From RUG14300 sp964561145 (GTDB lineage Bacteria; Bacillota; Clostridia; Christensenellales; CAG-1252), in assembly GCA_964561145.1 (NCBI GenBank), contig CAZLNZ010000019.1:1-40036 (forward strand): DNA of 40,036 nt, written 5' to 3'. A program made the position numbers and the translations under genes. The notes beneath the pieces were generated by a model that searched no databases, was not told where the DNA came from, and saw only the letters and a list, made by a program, of their open reading frames with translations. Numbering within the stretch: the first letter of the stretch is position 1; every line of letters begins with the position of its first letter. This document shows positions 14,154-23,111 of this stretch, piece after piece.

Positions 14154-16901
14154 ATGAAAAAAATATTAGTAGCGATCCTTTTACTCGTACCCTTAATTAT
14201 CATTCTTACACTAAACGTATCAAGTACAATTGTTTCGGCAAATGTCGAAATCGGTGTTGAAAGGCTTGTTTTATATCATCAAGGAGAAGAGGTCTCCTTT
14301 GTTGAAATCACCCTTGAGGATTATATTACCAATAATAAAAAATTCCTTTTAAACGTTGGCTACACTCCTTCATATGTAACAGACAAAAGTGTAACTTGGA
14401 CAAGCTCCAATGAGAAAATTGCCACCGTCAAAAAGAGTGGAAACGGTGCCGCCGTAACCTTTAAAGAGGGACAATACGGTGCAGTAGATATCATTGTACA
14501 ATCTACAAGTAATGACTCTATTACTGCCTCCTGTCGTTTCTATGTAACAGGTAATTATGTAGGACGTCTTTCCATTTGCGATTTTAACAGCGGTGAAGAA
14601 CTCAATGCGGTTAGTCTTGCCGTAGGTGAAAATAAAAGCTTAAACCTCAAAGCATATCCTGCGGAGGCACTGGGAGAACAGCACATTACTTGGACAAGTA
14701 AAAACGAAGATGTCGTCAAAGTAAACAATAACGGCGTTCTTACCGCAACGGGAGAAGGCGAATGCTATGTCACTGCATCTATTGATTCCTATGACGGTGT
14801 GGTTTCTAGAAACCTGTTAGTTCAAGTTTCAGGAAACACCCTTTATCCTGATAGAGTGCTATATACATCTAGCGGAAGTGTTTCTTCATCCATCTTTACC
14901 ACCAATGGTACCACCATCGACGCCCTTGAGGGAATCACCCTAAACGAAGAAGAACTTAAACTCGAGGGAGATGAGGGTGTTGTAGTTCTCAAAAACGGTT
15001 CAAGAAAACAAGAAGTTATTATTTGTAGAGTTTTACCCGATGCCTTGGTTGTCGAGCATTATTATGATTATCTTGACGGAATTTGGAGAGGTGCTAATTT
15101 CGTTGCCGTCAACAGTGCTAAAGTCTATATATCGGCTGTTCCCGCCTTTGGCGGAAATGCAGACATCCGTTGGACTTCCTCTGACGAAGGAATTGCCATT
15201 GTTCGTGAAGACGGTTACATTGTCGGAAAAAGCAGCGGAACAGTCACTCTTACAGCATCAGCTCAGGGATATGAGCCGGTATCTATAGAAATACTTGTAT
15301 CACATACAATCGGTGATGTCGAATTGGAATTCGATGACAGAAACGATAATGCAGGACTTGATGAAAGTCGAGTCTTCGGAATATATACATGCGACAAAGA
15401 TTTGAATGTTACCAATACAATTGATATCAAATTGCGTTCGGTATACCCGTCAAGTATCGCAGATATCCCGAACTATTACGATCTCTTTACCTTCTCTGTC
15501 GATAATGAAGAGTATGCAACCATTGACAATAACGGTATCATTTCTTTCAATAGAGCTGCCATCGGACATCAGGTTACCGTAACGATAAAGGCAAACTTTT
15601 CCGATAACGAAGCAAGTGATAGCTATACATTTAATGTTGTTGACGGTATCAATGTCGGAATTCACGATACCGTTTACTACGACAAGACAGTAAGCGAAGA
15701 GTATCCAAGTTTCGATCAATTCTATGAGTATAAGTTTCTAATGGAAGAGTACCTCGATGATCACAAGGAAAGCGGCTCTCTAGGTGCCGTGGTTCTTCAT
15801 AGTAACGTGTACATCCCTCCCGAAAGCATCTGTGGTGGTCTTGTTCCCTTCAACAGACCGATTTACGGAAACGGTTATGCAATCGACGGACAGCTTCATT
15901 CCACAAGTTACTCCTCCCACATGTTCAAAACCGGTTTGAACCACGATAGATTCAGAGAACTATGCGGTGACGATTACACTTTGGTTATAGAAAATCTTTA
16001 CATCCAAGCTTATGCACCCATTTCGGACGATTCCGAAGAAGCCTTTAGAGATCTAAAGGAAAAAGGCGGTACTTCTTGGAGATACACAGGAAGCGATGAG
16101 GAAGTCGGAAATATCAAAGTGCAGTTCCGCTTCTGCATGTTTAGATACGCCTATATGCATCTAAACCCCGCAGGAGGAAATCTATCTTTTGAAGGTTGTA
16201 TCTTTACAAATTCCGCAGGTCCGGCAATTTCTACTCAAACAAAGACCGATGCAACCTGTAGAATAACTATAAAGAACTGTATATTCTCCAATACAATATC
16301 TTCGGTATTTCTTTCGACAATCGGAGATTTTAACGGTTATAATGAAGAAACAGGCAAATATCCCGATTATAAGTACTTGGTTTTGAAGCTTGAGGGCAAA
16401 AACTATATTTACAACTGGAAAAATCTAAGTGAAATACGTATGGATATTTTCCCCGAAGAAAACGAATATATATCATTACTAAACGACATAGTATCTCAAG
16501 TAATCAGAGAATGTTTCTCCGATCCGGATAACGAAAAATTCGTAAACACCGCACATGTCCAAGGTGCTACCATGAACCTAGGATTCGTATTAGCAGGAGT
16601 ATGGTATGATAATAACCTTCATGTCAACCCGACTCAAGAGGAATTGGATGCAGGGTTTGTCCCAGGTCGAGACGGAACAACTCTTTATATGGATGAAAAC
16701 TATTTCTTCTGTAGTGATGTCGACGTAAAGTTTATAAATCAAGAAAAGTATAAGTTCTGGCGTTCAGTCTTAAACGCATACCACCTTGATCCGATTAACA
16801 ACAAAAATTACTTCGTGCTACCTACGGAAAAAATAACCACTCCCAACGAAAAATATTATCTTGACCAAAAAACAAGAGATCGTTTGCACGGAAGAGATTA
16901 A
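14154..16901 (+). CDS. Secreted or membrane-anchored Ig-like (BIG2) and beta-helix surface protein
   Basis: This is a 915-residue protein starting at ATG 14154, with GAGAGG overlapping the permease stop. The N-terminus is a signal peptide or anchor (KKILVAILLLVPLIIILTLN). It is followed by at least three bacterial Ig-like type 2 units, each with the hallmark VTWTSSNEKIATV / ITWTSKNEDVVKV / IRWTSSDEGIAIV and an ending like G-VTLTAS, plus a fourth, weaker unit (FSVDNEEYATIDNNG). The second half (about residues 550-750) has parallel-beta-helix features (YGNGYAIDG, LVIENLYI, LSFEGCIFTNS, ITIKNCIFSN). It has no LPXTG or C-terminal membrane helix. Its position in the ABC operon suggests the exporter serves or modifies the same surface process. 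Confidence 0.82.
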   Translation: MKKILVAILLLVPLIIILTLNVSSTIVSANVEIGVERLVLYHQGEEVSFVEITLEDYITNNKKFLLNVGYTPSYVTDKSVTWTSSNEKIATVKKSGNGAAVTFKEGQYGAVDIIVQSTSNDSITASCRFYVTGNYVGRLSICDFNSGEELNAVSLAVGENKSLNLKAYPAEALGEQHITWTSKNEDVVKVNNNGVLTATGEGECYVTASIDSYDGVVSRNLLVQVSGNTLYPDRVLYTSSGSVSSSIFTTNGTTIDALEGITLNEEELKLEGDEGVVVLKNGSRKQEVIICRVLPDALVVEHYYDYLDGIWRGANFVAVNSAKVYISAVPAFGGNADIRWTSSDEGIAIVREDGYIVGKSSGTVTLTASAQGYEPVSIEILVSHTIGDVELEFDDRNDNAGLDESRVFGIYTCDKDLNVTNTIDIKLRSVYPSSIADIPNYYDLFTFSVDNEEYATIDNNGIISFNRAAIGHQVTVTIKANFSDNEASDSYTFNVVDGINVGIHDTVYYDKTVSEEYPSFDQFYEYKFLMEEYLDDHKESGSLGAVVLHSNVYIPPESICGGLVPFNRPIYGNGYAIDGQLHSTSYSSHMFKTGLNHDRFRELCGDDYTLVIENLYIQAYAPISDDSEEAFRDLKEKGGTSWRYTGSDEEVGNIKVQFRFCMFRYAYMHLNPAGGNLSFEGCIFTNSAGPAISTQTKTDATCRITIKNCIFSNTISSVFLSTIGDFNGYNEETGKYPDYKYLVLKLEGKNYIYNWKNLSEIRMDIFPEENEYISLLNDIVSQVIRECFSDPDNEKFVNTAHVQGATMNLGFVLAGVWYDNNLHVNPTQEELDAGFVPGRDGTTLYMDENYFFCSDVDVKFINQEKYKFWRSVLNAYHLDPINNKNYFVLPTEKITTPNEKYYLDQKTRDRLHGRD

Positions 16902-16909
16902 AGGAAAAT

Positions 16910-17305
16910 ATGAAAAAGGAATTAGATGTAGTCGGTGCCATTTTTATTGAAAACAATCGGGTATTCGCCGTAAAACGAGGAGAGGCTAAAAATCGTGCTG
17001 TTGCTTATAAATATGAATTTGCAGGCGGAAAAATTGAATTAGGCGAAAGTGGTGAGGAAGCTTTGATTCGTGAGATAAAAGAGGAATTATCACTTGACAT
17101 CGAGGTAATAAAACCCTTTCAAGTTGTTAGATACGAATATGAGCTTTACTTCGTTACACTGCACACATATCTTTGCAAAATGCTGTCAAGCTTTACGCTT
17201 AAAGAGCATATCGAATACAAATGGATTCCTATCAATTCTTTAGACCCGCTTGAGTGGGCACCTGCAGATGAGGTTATTATCAATAGGCTTATATCCTATA
17301 AATAA
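16910..17305 (+). CDS. NUDIX hydrolase (MutT-like)
   Basis: This is a 131-residue NUDIX protein. The Nudix box is GGKIELGESGEEALIREIKEEL at about residues 38-59: Gx5Ex7REUxEE, with Leu in place of the final Gly position. The N-terminal VVGAIFIENNRVFAVKR and the C-terminal WAPADEVIINRL match the 8-oxo-dGTP diphosphatase or CTP pyrophosphohydrolase subgroup (MutT/NudG-like), which hydrolyses nucleoside diphosphate linkages, often to clean damaged nucleotides. AAAGGAAAAT precedes the ATG, eight bases after the surface-protein stop. It is the last gene of the operon, with a terminator right behind. Why it sits with an exporter is unclear. Confidence 0.88.
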   Translation: MKKELDVVGAIFIENNRVFAVKRGEAKNRAVAYKYEFAGGKIELGESGEEALIREIKEELSLDIEVIKPFQVVRYEYELYFVTLHTYLCKMLSSFTLKEHIEYKWIPINSLDPLEWAPADEVIINRLISYK

Positions 17306-17345
17306 AAAAAACAAGGGCAATGAGTTAATATCACTGCCCTTTTAT
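17304..17345. terminator. Bidirectional terminator between convergent operons
   Basis: AAGGGCA (17313-17319) pairs with TGCCCTT (17335-17341), with extra TGA/TCA pairing inside. There are eight A residues on the left and T-rich DNA on the right, so it serves both the WG/ABC operon and the minus-strand surface operon. Confidence 0.8.
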
Positions 17346-17380
17346 ATTAAATATACAGAATAAATAGTTAAACCTCAGTT

Positions 17381-20041
17381 TCACACCTTAAGCTTTTGCC
17401 TCCTAATATATTTGATTACGATTAATGGCAAACAAATCAAGGCTAACCCCAATAAAACGGACACTACAATTATACCTATTATAACACCGTTATTATTTTC
17501 CGGGGTATCTACATTATTCGCTAGTCTTTCCAGCGTTTTTTCTGCACCTATAAGCTTTCCGCTATTTGAAATGAGTGATCTGTCATTTTCGGGTAATGCA
17601 TCGTAGGCTTGGCGAATTGCGGTAATTGTCTGTAAGTCGTCAAGTGTAATATTTTCAGAAAGTTCATCAAGTGCATTTTCTATTTTCTCAGGTGACATGT
17701 AAATATCCGAATCGATCAACTTGATTGCACGAGAATAAAGAGTATAGGATAGGGAGTCTGTATTATCCGAGATGCTAAAACGATACTTTAGAATTACATA
17801 TTCACCGTCCGCTCTTAGTTCTCTCATAAACACCTCGGCATTTACGGTAGTGCTGTTGCCGAGATAATCCTTAACAATTGCCGATACCGTTTGACCGCCT
17901 ATAACATAGTCTTTTTCAGGAGTCAATTCCTTTGCCAATACGCCGAATGTGTCTGCTACATTGTTAGTCATTCCAAGAACACCGGAAGCATAATAATTTG
18001 CAACTTCAGAATTACTCCCGTATGTCCAGCAGTAACCCATAAATCCCCTAACGAGCATTTCATTTGCCATAAAATATTCGTTTACGTTACCATATCCGGT
18101 ATCGGGAACGGTGTTATAATATCCGCACATAATTAATCCGTCTACAAATCCGTTATAAGTGTAAGCGTTTAAATTCGCAGTGGGGATTTCCGGCAATTGG
18201 GTTTTCATAACATCGAGCTGCTCGGGATCAAAGGCAATAACTATTATTTTGCTTACCATTTCAGGTCTTTCCTTTAGTAGAGAAGCTAGCTTATAAACAA
18301 GTCTTGAATCAGAACTTTTAAGCTCTAAGACAAGAACAATATCCTTGTTCTCGAATTCATCGAAAAACTCCTCTAGGGTCGGAATATTAACACCTGCTCC
18401 AATAACGGCACCATTATAATTTTTAACAACCTTATACTTGCGTAGTTCTGCCAAGGTCATCGAAGACACAATGCCCGATCCGTTTGTCGTACGAGATATA
18501 TCATCGTCATGCATTATAACAATATGCTCGTCTTTTGTTAATTTTAAGTCGATTTCAAAATGAGTAGCACCGCTGTTGTAAGCCTCGATGCAACCTTCAA
18601 GAGTGTTTTCATAAAAGGAAAGGCATAAGCCTCTGTGTGCAATATTAAAGGGAGTACGGCTTAACGAATCTAAATCCGCATAATTCTTATATGCGTTATA
18701 TGCAACCTCGTAGTTGTCAAGCCAGATACCATAGACTCCAGTTGACACCAGATCCGCTACAGCGAACTCTGTACTTGCTTCCGTGTTAACCCAAACCGCC
18801 TTTAACCTTGCTTGCAAATATTCGACATTTGCCCTCGTTACCTCCTTTTCCGCCAGTACAACCGTACTAGCCATTGCCTTATTGGCATTAGCTACGATTG
18901 AGGATAGGTCGATATTATCTTCTTCGGTACAATCTAAAATTGCACGAGAATAGCTTATTGAACTGCGAACCCTTTGCAAAAGGGATATATCCGTTGAAAC
19001 AACTGCAAAATCCAGTATTTTGCTTTTCTCGAGCCACTTAACGAGCTGATCGGCTTGTCTTAAGGAATCGATACGTATCACCGGAATTGCTCTACTTATC
19101 AAATCTTCATTCAATACTTCGTCTATGGCTCCGAGTTTTTTTCTGTTCTTATCGATTATATCCAAATCACCGTTTATGGTAAATACGGCATTTTGCGGAA
19201 CTATCGTATTAGATAATGCATCTAGTTTTTCTTGAGATGATATATCGGTAATAACGGCAGGTGCCGCAACAAGTCTTGTTTGAGGAATATAGGTTTCGGC
19301 ATAGGATGCCTTAACGCCGTATTTGTTGACATTCTCCTCGCCTTTTGTTCCGCTAATGGTCAGAGAAGTTATTTCAATAGAGCTTCTGTTAACGATAATA
19401 GCGAAACCTCCTTCGTTTTGAACCCCGCCAAGAACTCCGTACTTATCCGATAGCTTATAGCTATGGATTAAAGAATCGTCAAAATAATGCTTCACATCTC
19501 CGTCATTACAGGTTATTCTCATGATATGCAAGTTCTTGTCTGCAGGGTTGGATCCCGTTTTAACCTTATCTGCGTCCTTAAATGACGGTGTAGAAGAAAT
19601 GGTAGATTGTGCACTTTCTCCGTTAACACGTAAATTCATATCATACCCTTCCAATTTTCCGTCGGTAAGCTTGGTGTGATATAGAATTGCAATCCATCTA
19701 GAAGTATTATCATATGATAAATAACGGAAAGTCATTGAAATATCAAAATCCTCAACACTTCCCAAAGAGGTCGCTATTTGATACAGCGAACCGTAGTATT
19801 GTGATTCCGAAATAGAAGAATTGGAGTGGGTTAAGGATATACCCCCCGTAGTTTTAAGTGCTGTGCCGTTTTTATAATCGGAAAGATTATAAGGAGTCCA
19901 ATCTTCAGGTAAACCCTCGGAAAAGTCTGCCTTATACGTTATTGAGTCCCCTACTTGTACCTCTGCCGCAAAAGCAGTGATTCCTACGGATAATGAGAGA
20001 ACTACGGATATCATACATATTAAAATAATAAGTTTTTTCAT
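17381..20041 (-). CDS. Membrane-anchored glycerophosphodiester phosphodiesterase, multidomain
   Basis: This is an 886-residue surface enzyme. Residues 1-25 are a signal peptide. Residues about 30-235 form a LamG/DUF1080-like beta-sandwich (DWTPYN..., IAILYHT...). Residues about 260-455 look like a degenerate GDPD/PLC barrel (INGDLDIIDKN, AILDCT, VYGIWLDN) without catalytic His residues. Residues about 465-705 are a full GDPD domain with FNIAHRG (H469, R470), FEIDLKLTKD (E497, D499) and the acid/base VIMHDDDISRTT (H511). A short helical domain (about 786-843) and one C-terminal transmembrane helix (852-877) end in basic residues. GDPDs split glycerophosphodiesters into glycerol 3-phosphate and an alcohol, acting here outside the cell on lipid head groups or teichoic-acid-like material. 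It is last in a three-gene operon, 45 bases after the upstream gene. Confidence 0.88.
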   Translation of the reverse strand: MKKLIILICMISVVLSLSVGITAFAAEVQVGDSITYKADFSEGLPEDWTPYNLSDYKNGTALKTTGGISLTHSNSSISESQYYGSLYQIATSLGSVEDFDISMTFRYLSYDNTSRWIAILYHTKLTDGKLEGYDMNLRVNGESAQSTISSTPSFKDADKVKTGSNPADKNLHIMRITCNDGDVKHYFDDSLIHSYKLSDKYGVLGGVQNEGGFAIIVNRSSIEITSLTISGTKGEENVNKYGVKASYAETYIPQTRLVAAPAVITDISSQEKLDALSNTIVPQNAVFTINGDLDIIDKNRKKLGAIDEVLNEDLISRAIPVIRIDSLRQADQLVKWLEKSKILDFAVVSTDISLLQRVRSSISYSRAILDCTEEDNIDLSSIVANANKAMASTVVLAEKEVTRANVEYLQARLKAVWVNTEASTEFAVADLVSTGVYGIWLDNYEVAYNAYKNYADLDSLSRTPFNIAHRGLCLSFYENTLEGCIEAYNSGATHFEIDLKLTKDEHIVIMHDDDISRTTNGSGIVSSMTLAELRKYKVVKNYNGAVIGAGVNIPTLEEFFDEFENKDIVLVLELKSSDSRLVYKLASLLKERPEMVSKIIVIAFDPEQLDVMKTQLPEIPTANLNAYTYNGFVDGLIMCGYYNTVPDTGYGNVNEYFMANEMLVRGFMGYCWTYGSNSEVANYYASGVLGMTNNVADTFGVLAKELTPEKDYVIGGQTVSAIVKDYLGNSTTVNAEVFMRELRADGEYVILKYRFSISDNTDSLSYTLYSRAIKLIDSDIYMSPEKIENALDELSENITLDDLQTITAIRQAYDALPENDRSLISNSGKLIGAEKTLERLANNVDTPENNNGVIIGIIVVSVLLGLALICLPLIVIKYIRRQKLKV

Positions 20042-20086
20042 TTTTCCTCCAATGGTACTGAAGTACCGAACATGGCAAGTCTGATG

Positions 20087-21493
20087 TTAGTTATGTTTTT
20101 TGCTCTTATATAGGGCAAACATAACTATACAAGCCGGTATAGCCAAAAAGGCCATGGCTGCAAGGACAATAAGAACTATTGTAAGGCTATCGACTTCACC
20201 CTTCGCTTCCGTTTGAGATAATCCGTCAACCGTTTCAATGGCTGACAATAGCCTGGAATAATTGGAAACCTCCGCTTTTTCACTATCGCTTAGTGCGTCG
20301 TATTGACCTCTAATCGTATCAAGAAGTTCTTTGTCACCTTTTACCAAAACGTTATTCGAGGGAATAGCATCAATTGCCGAAATGACTTTACCGATACGCT
20401 CATTCGCTGACTCGACTAAAGCTTTTTGCTCAAGGTAGCGTTGTTTTGCATTCTCGATATCCGCAATGTTTGTAACACTTTCTTGCAATTCTTTATCAAG
20501 ACTACTATACAGCTTCTCAACCTTTTCAATCGCTTGATACAGTTCCTCATAGTCATCGACCTGTTTTAGCCCGTCTATTGCCGCCACGACCTCATCGACC
20601 ATCGCTTTTTCAAGACTTTTAATAGCCTCTTCTGCTTGGGTTAATCGAGAATAGTTTGTAATCAATGCACGCCCCTCCTCTGTCAGTTCATCGTACTGTT
20701 TACGTACAGTCTCTATAGCCGACTTATCCGTGTATTTCACGGAAAGGGGAAGCTCTGCAATAGCACTGTTGACAATTTCGGCTTGATAGGAGGCATATGA
20801 TGAAACTTCTAAACTATATATTTCAACATCCAAAGAGCTAACCATCACTCCGAGATTGCCCGATGACAAGTATTTTTCCCCTTCGGACAACCCCTTCGTC
20901 AAAGATACCTTTGATAAATCGTAGCTTCCTCTGTCACTTCTTTTTCCGTCAATTTCGACATATACGTTAGCGGTTCCTTTGTTAACCACAATACCTAGAG
21001 TTACAACCTTGTTTTTAATATTGGACCCGCTAATCGCACTTTGATCGTAGAAGGTAACGTCATTATTGTAGCAATACCCGGTTATATTGGTAGCTCCGTT
21101 AGCCCTCATTGTTAAGGCATATCCGTAACTATGACCACTTTCATCTGTTCCATAATAGAAAAGCAATCCAAGTAACCTTGAGTCATTTACATAATCCGTT
21201 ATCTTGAAGGTCATTTCCGCAACGAATGCGCCTTCCAATTCGTTATTCGTCTTAAAAAACGAACCATACCAATCTCCTTTGTAAACTTGTTTGTCGTTAC
21301 CGTCAACGAAAATGCAATCTTCTCTAAGTTCAACCTTATTATAATCGGCACTCTCTTCGACATAACTCCATCCTGTGGGTAGCTCTTCGGCAAAGGCAAA
21401 AGGCGTAGTGCCTAAAAAGGCAAACATACAAAGGATAAGAGTTATAATTACAACATAGCTTGAATACTTTTTCAGCTTAAAAACTTTTCTCAT
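20087..21493 (-). CDS. Membrane-anchored surface protein: LamG/DUF1080-like domain and helical repeats
   Basis: This 468-residue protein has a signal peptide (SSYVVIITLILCMFAFLG). A beta-sandwich domain (about 35-225) matches the N-terminal domain of the GDPD encoded downstream (GWSYVEESADYNKV..., LLGLLFYYG). Three helical units follow (about 235-430), bearing the phrase 'VRKQYDELTEEGRALITNYSRL' and 'IRGQYDALSDSEKAEVSNYSRL', a FIVAR-like pattern also seen once in the GDPD. A C-terminal transmembrane helix (LTIVLIVLAAMAFLAIPACIVM) and a basic tail anchor it. No catalytic residues are evident. It probably binds glycan or displays the operon's activity at the surface. It starts 14 bases after the lipoprotein stop. 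Confidence 0.78.
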   Translation of the reverse strand: MRKVFKLKKYSSYVVIITLILCMFAFLGTTPFAFAEELPTGWSYVEESADYNKVELREDCIFVDGNDKQVYKGDWYGSFFKTNNELEGAFVAEMTFKITDYVNDSRLLGLLFYYGTDESGHSYGYALTMRANGATNITGYCYNNDVTFYDQSAISGSNIKNKVVTLGIVVNKGTANVYVEIDGKRSDRGSYDLSKVSLTKGLSEGEKYLSSGNLGVMVSSLDVEIYSLEVSSYASYQAEIVNSAIAELPLSVKYTDKSAIETVRKQYDELTEEGRALITNYSRLTQAEEAIKSLEKAMVDEVVAAIDGLKQVDDYEELYQAIEKVEKLYSSLDKELQESVTNIADIENAKQRYLEQKALVESANERIGKVISAIDAIPSNNVLVKGDKELLDTIRGQYDALSDSEKAEVSNYSRLLSAIETVDGLSQTEAKGEVDSLTIVLIVLAAMAFLAIPACIVMFALYKSKKHN

Positions 21494-21507
21494 AATGACA
21501 TCTCCCT

Positions 21508-22902
21508 CTAATATGTTATTTTCAATATTCCTTCCCAGACCTTAAAGCAAAAAGTTTTACCGCCTGATGTCAATTGTTGAGAAGTATTAATATCGGTTGC
21601 CATTATCTCACTATCACTGCCATCGATAACAATAACGATATCGTGCCAGTTTCCTGCAACGGTCATCTTGCTTAAATCAAAACAAAACTCCATAATTGAC
21701 GGGTCACTTGACGAATCATATACCGAATCGACAACTATTTTGCTTCCGCTAGAAGGTTGATATCTTACTTCAAGGTGCGCATCGACATTATCCTTTGTTG
21801 CCCCATTCAACAGAGCCGTTCTAACTATAAGGGTAGGCTTAGAATTAACCATTTTTAATTCCGCATCGGTACTACTAGTATCTAGTCTTTCCGTTCTGAA
21901 ATTAATTTTCAAGGCTCCATAGTACTCTTTAAACTCATAGGTTGTCCTTCCGCACTCGAGTGCTGTCCCCTTCGACAATCCGGCATCTAGGTCGTAAACG
22001 GTACCTGTTTCGACAATCTCGATAAATACGTCATACCAAATGCCCTCGGCTTTAAGCGGGGATAATTCCAAGTCAAACGAAAGCTTTGTGTTACTGCCTG
22101 TGTTTAGTGCATTTAAAGTCTGTCCGTTTTCTTGGCGAACAACCAAACGATAGGTATAATCTATCTCGTTTTCCACCGCTCTTGCATCTACATGTAAAAT
22201 CGGTTTATTGTCCTCATTTTTTGCAAAGGAGGCATATGCATATTGAACCAAAGTAGTTGTCTCCTGTGCCCCTTGCGAGATATAGGTCACACGTCCATCC
22301 CTGGAGGTAAAGGAGGCGTAGTAATACGGCTTATTGAAGGAAAAAGCATTATCCGAATCGCTTTCAGATGCTAACGACAAATCGATAGCAACAACCTCTG
22401 CTGTAGCAAAATCGAATACCGCCTTCGAAGCTTTATAAAGACTCTTTCCCTTTGATGAATAATAGGAGGAAATCGTAGTAAGATTGTTGTAATTATAAAA
22501 AATATCCGCACTACCGTTGTCATTGAGATAAACATAAAGGTCGGTATCGGGAATATATACCCTCTCATATACCTCCTTGTCCTTATAGCAACGCCAAATA
22601 TATACGCTTCTGTCCTTTGCGTCTGAAAGAGTTACCGTTGTCGTAAAACTTGTTGTTCCGTTTTGCGAGTCGATCTCGACAATATCATTCTCTCCATAGT
22701 TCTCTTCGGTGGTAACGTAGTACGTTGCCCCTTCCAAAAAGTCACAGCTAATGTCAAACACCCCGCCGCCACGATTAATAATACTTATATAGGAAAAATC
22801 CGCTCCCTTTTCTGGAAGAGCCGGCTCGGGATCACTGCAAGCACATAGGCAAAAGACACAAGCACACACAATGATCAAAAGAGATAAAAAAGTCTTTTTC
22901 AT
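21508..22902 (-). CDS. Lipoprotein with tandem beta-rich domains
   Basis: A 464-residue lipoprotein. The start is placed at the ATG complementary to 22900-22902 because AAGGAGG lies just before it; upstream in-frame residues do not look like signal sequence. The signal peptide ends in the lipobox LCAC near residue 22. After a beta-rich N-terminal part, two related units of about 120 residues follow, each ending in the same way: FDL...AEGIWYDVFIEI...GALKINF and FDL...AGNWHDIVIVI...GILKITY. The last unit reaches the C-terminus. The family is not recognised; the repeats suggest a binding domain. It is the first gene of the minus-strand surface operon, served by the promoter at 22995-23023. Confidence 0.75.
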   Translation of the reverse strand: MKKTFLSLLIIVCACVFCLCACSDPEPALPEKGADFSYISIINRGGGVFDISCDFLEGATYYVTTEENYGENDIVEIDSQNGTTSFTTTVTLSDAKDRSVYIWRCYKDKEVYERVYIPDTDLYVYLNDNGSADIFYNYNNLTTISSYYSSKGKSLYKASKAVFDFATAEVVAIDLSLASESDSDNAFSFNKPYYYASFTSRDGRVTYISQGAQETTTLVQYAYASFAKNEDNKPILHVDARAVENEIDYTYRLVVRQENGQTLNALNTGSNTKLSFDLELSPLKAEGIWYDVFIEIVETGTVYDLDAGLSKGTALECGRTTYEFKEYYGALKINFRTERLDTSSTDAELKMVNSKPTLIVRTALLNGATKDNVDAHLEVRYQPSSGSKIVVDSVYDSSSDPSIMEFCFDLSKMTVAGNWHDIVIVIDGSDSEIMATDINTSQQLTSGGKTFCFKVWEGILKITY

Positions 22903-22941
22903 TAAATCCTCCTTGAGAAATATATGATAATGCGGACAACA

Positions 22942-22959
22942 AATGTTAGTGTTAACATT
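22942..22959 (-). promoter_or_regulatory. Inverted repeat in the leader of the surface operon
   Basis: AATGTTA (22942-22948) and TAACATT (22953-22959) form a perfect 7-bp dyad around GTGT, between the promoter and the lipoprotein ribosome site. It could be a repressor operator or a small RNA hairpin. Confidence 0.45.
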
Positions 22960-22994
22960 TTCGGCAAAAAAAACCATAGCATTATCTTACTTAC

Positions 22995-23023
22995 ATTATT
23001 TCATAGAATCAAGTGGATGTCAA
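22995..23023 (-). promoter_or_regulatory. Promoter of the minus-strand surface operon
   Basis: TTGACA (23018-23023), a 17-base spacer and AATAAT (22995-23000) on the minus strand, about 90 bases before the lipoprotein start. Confidence 0.75.
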
Positions 23024-23111
23024 TACTCATTTTTTATTATCGGCTTTACAAAAAGAGATTTTATATCCACAATAATGTTTATATGCCTGTATTTATGGAA
23101 AGAATATAAAT

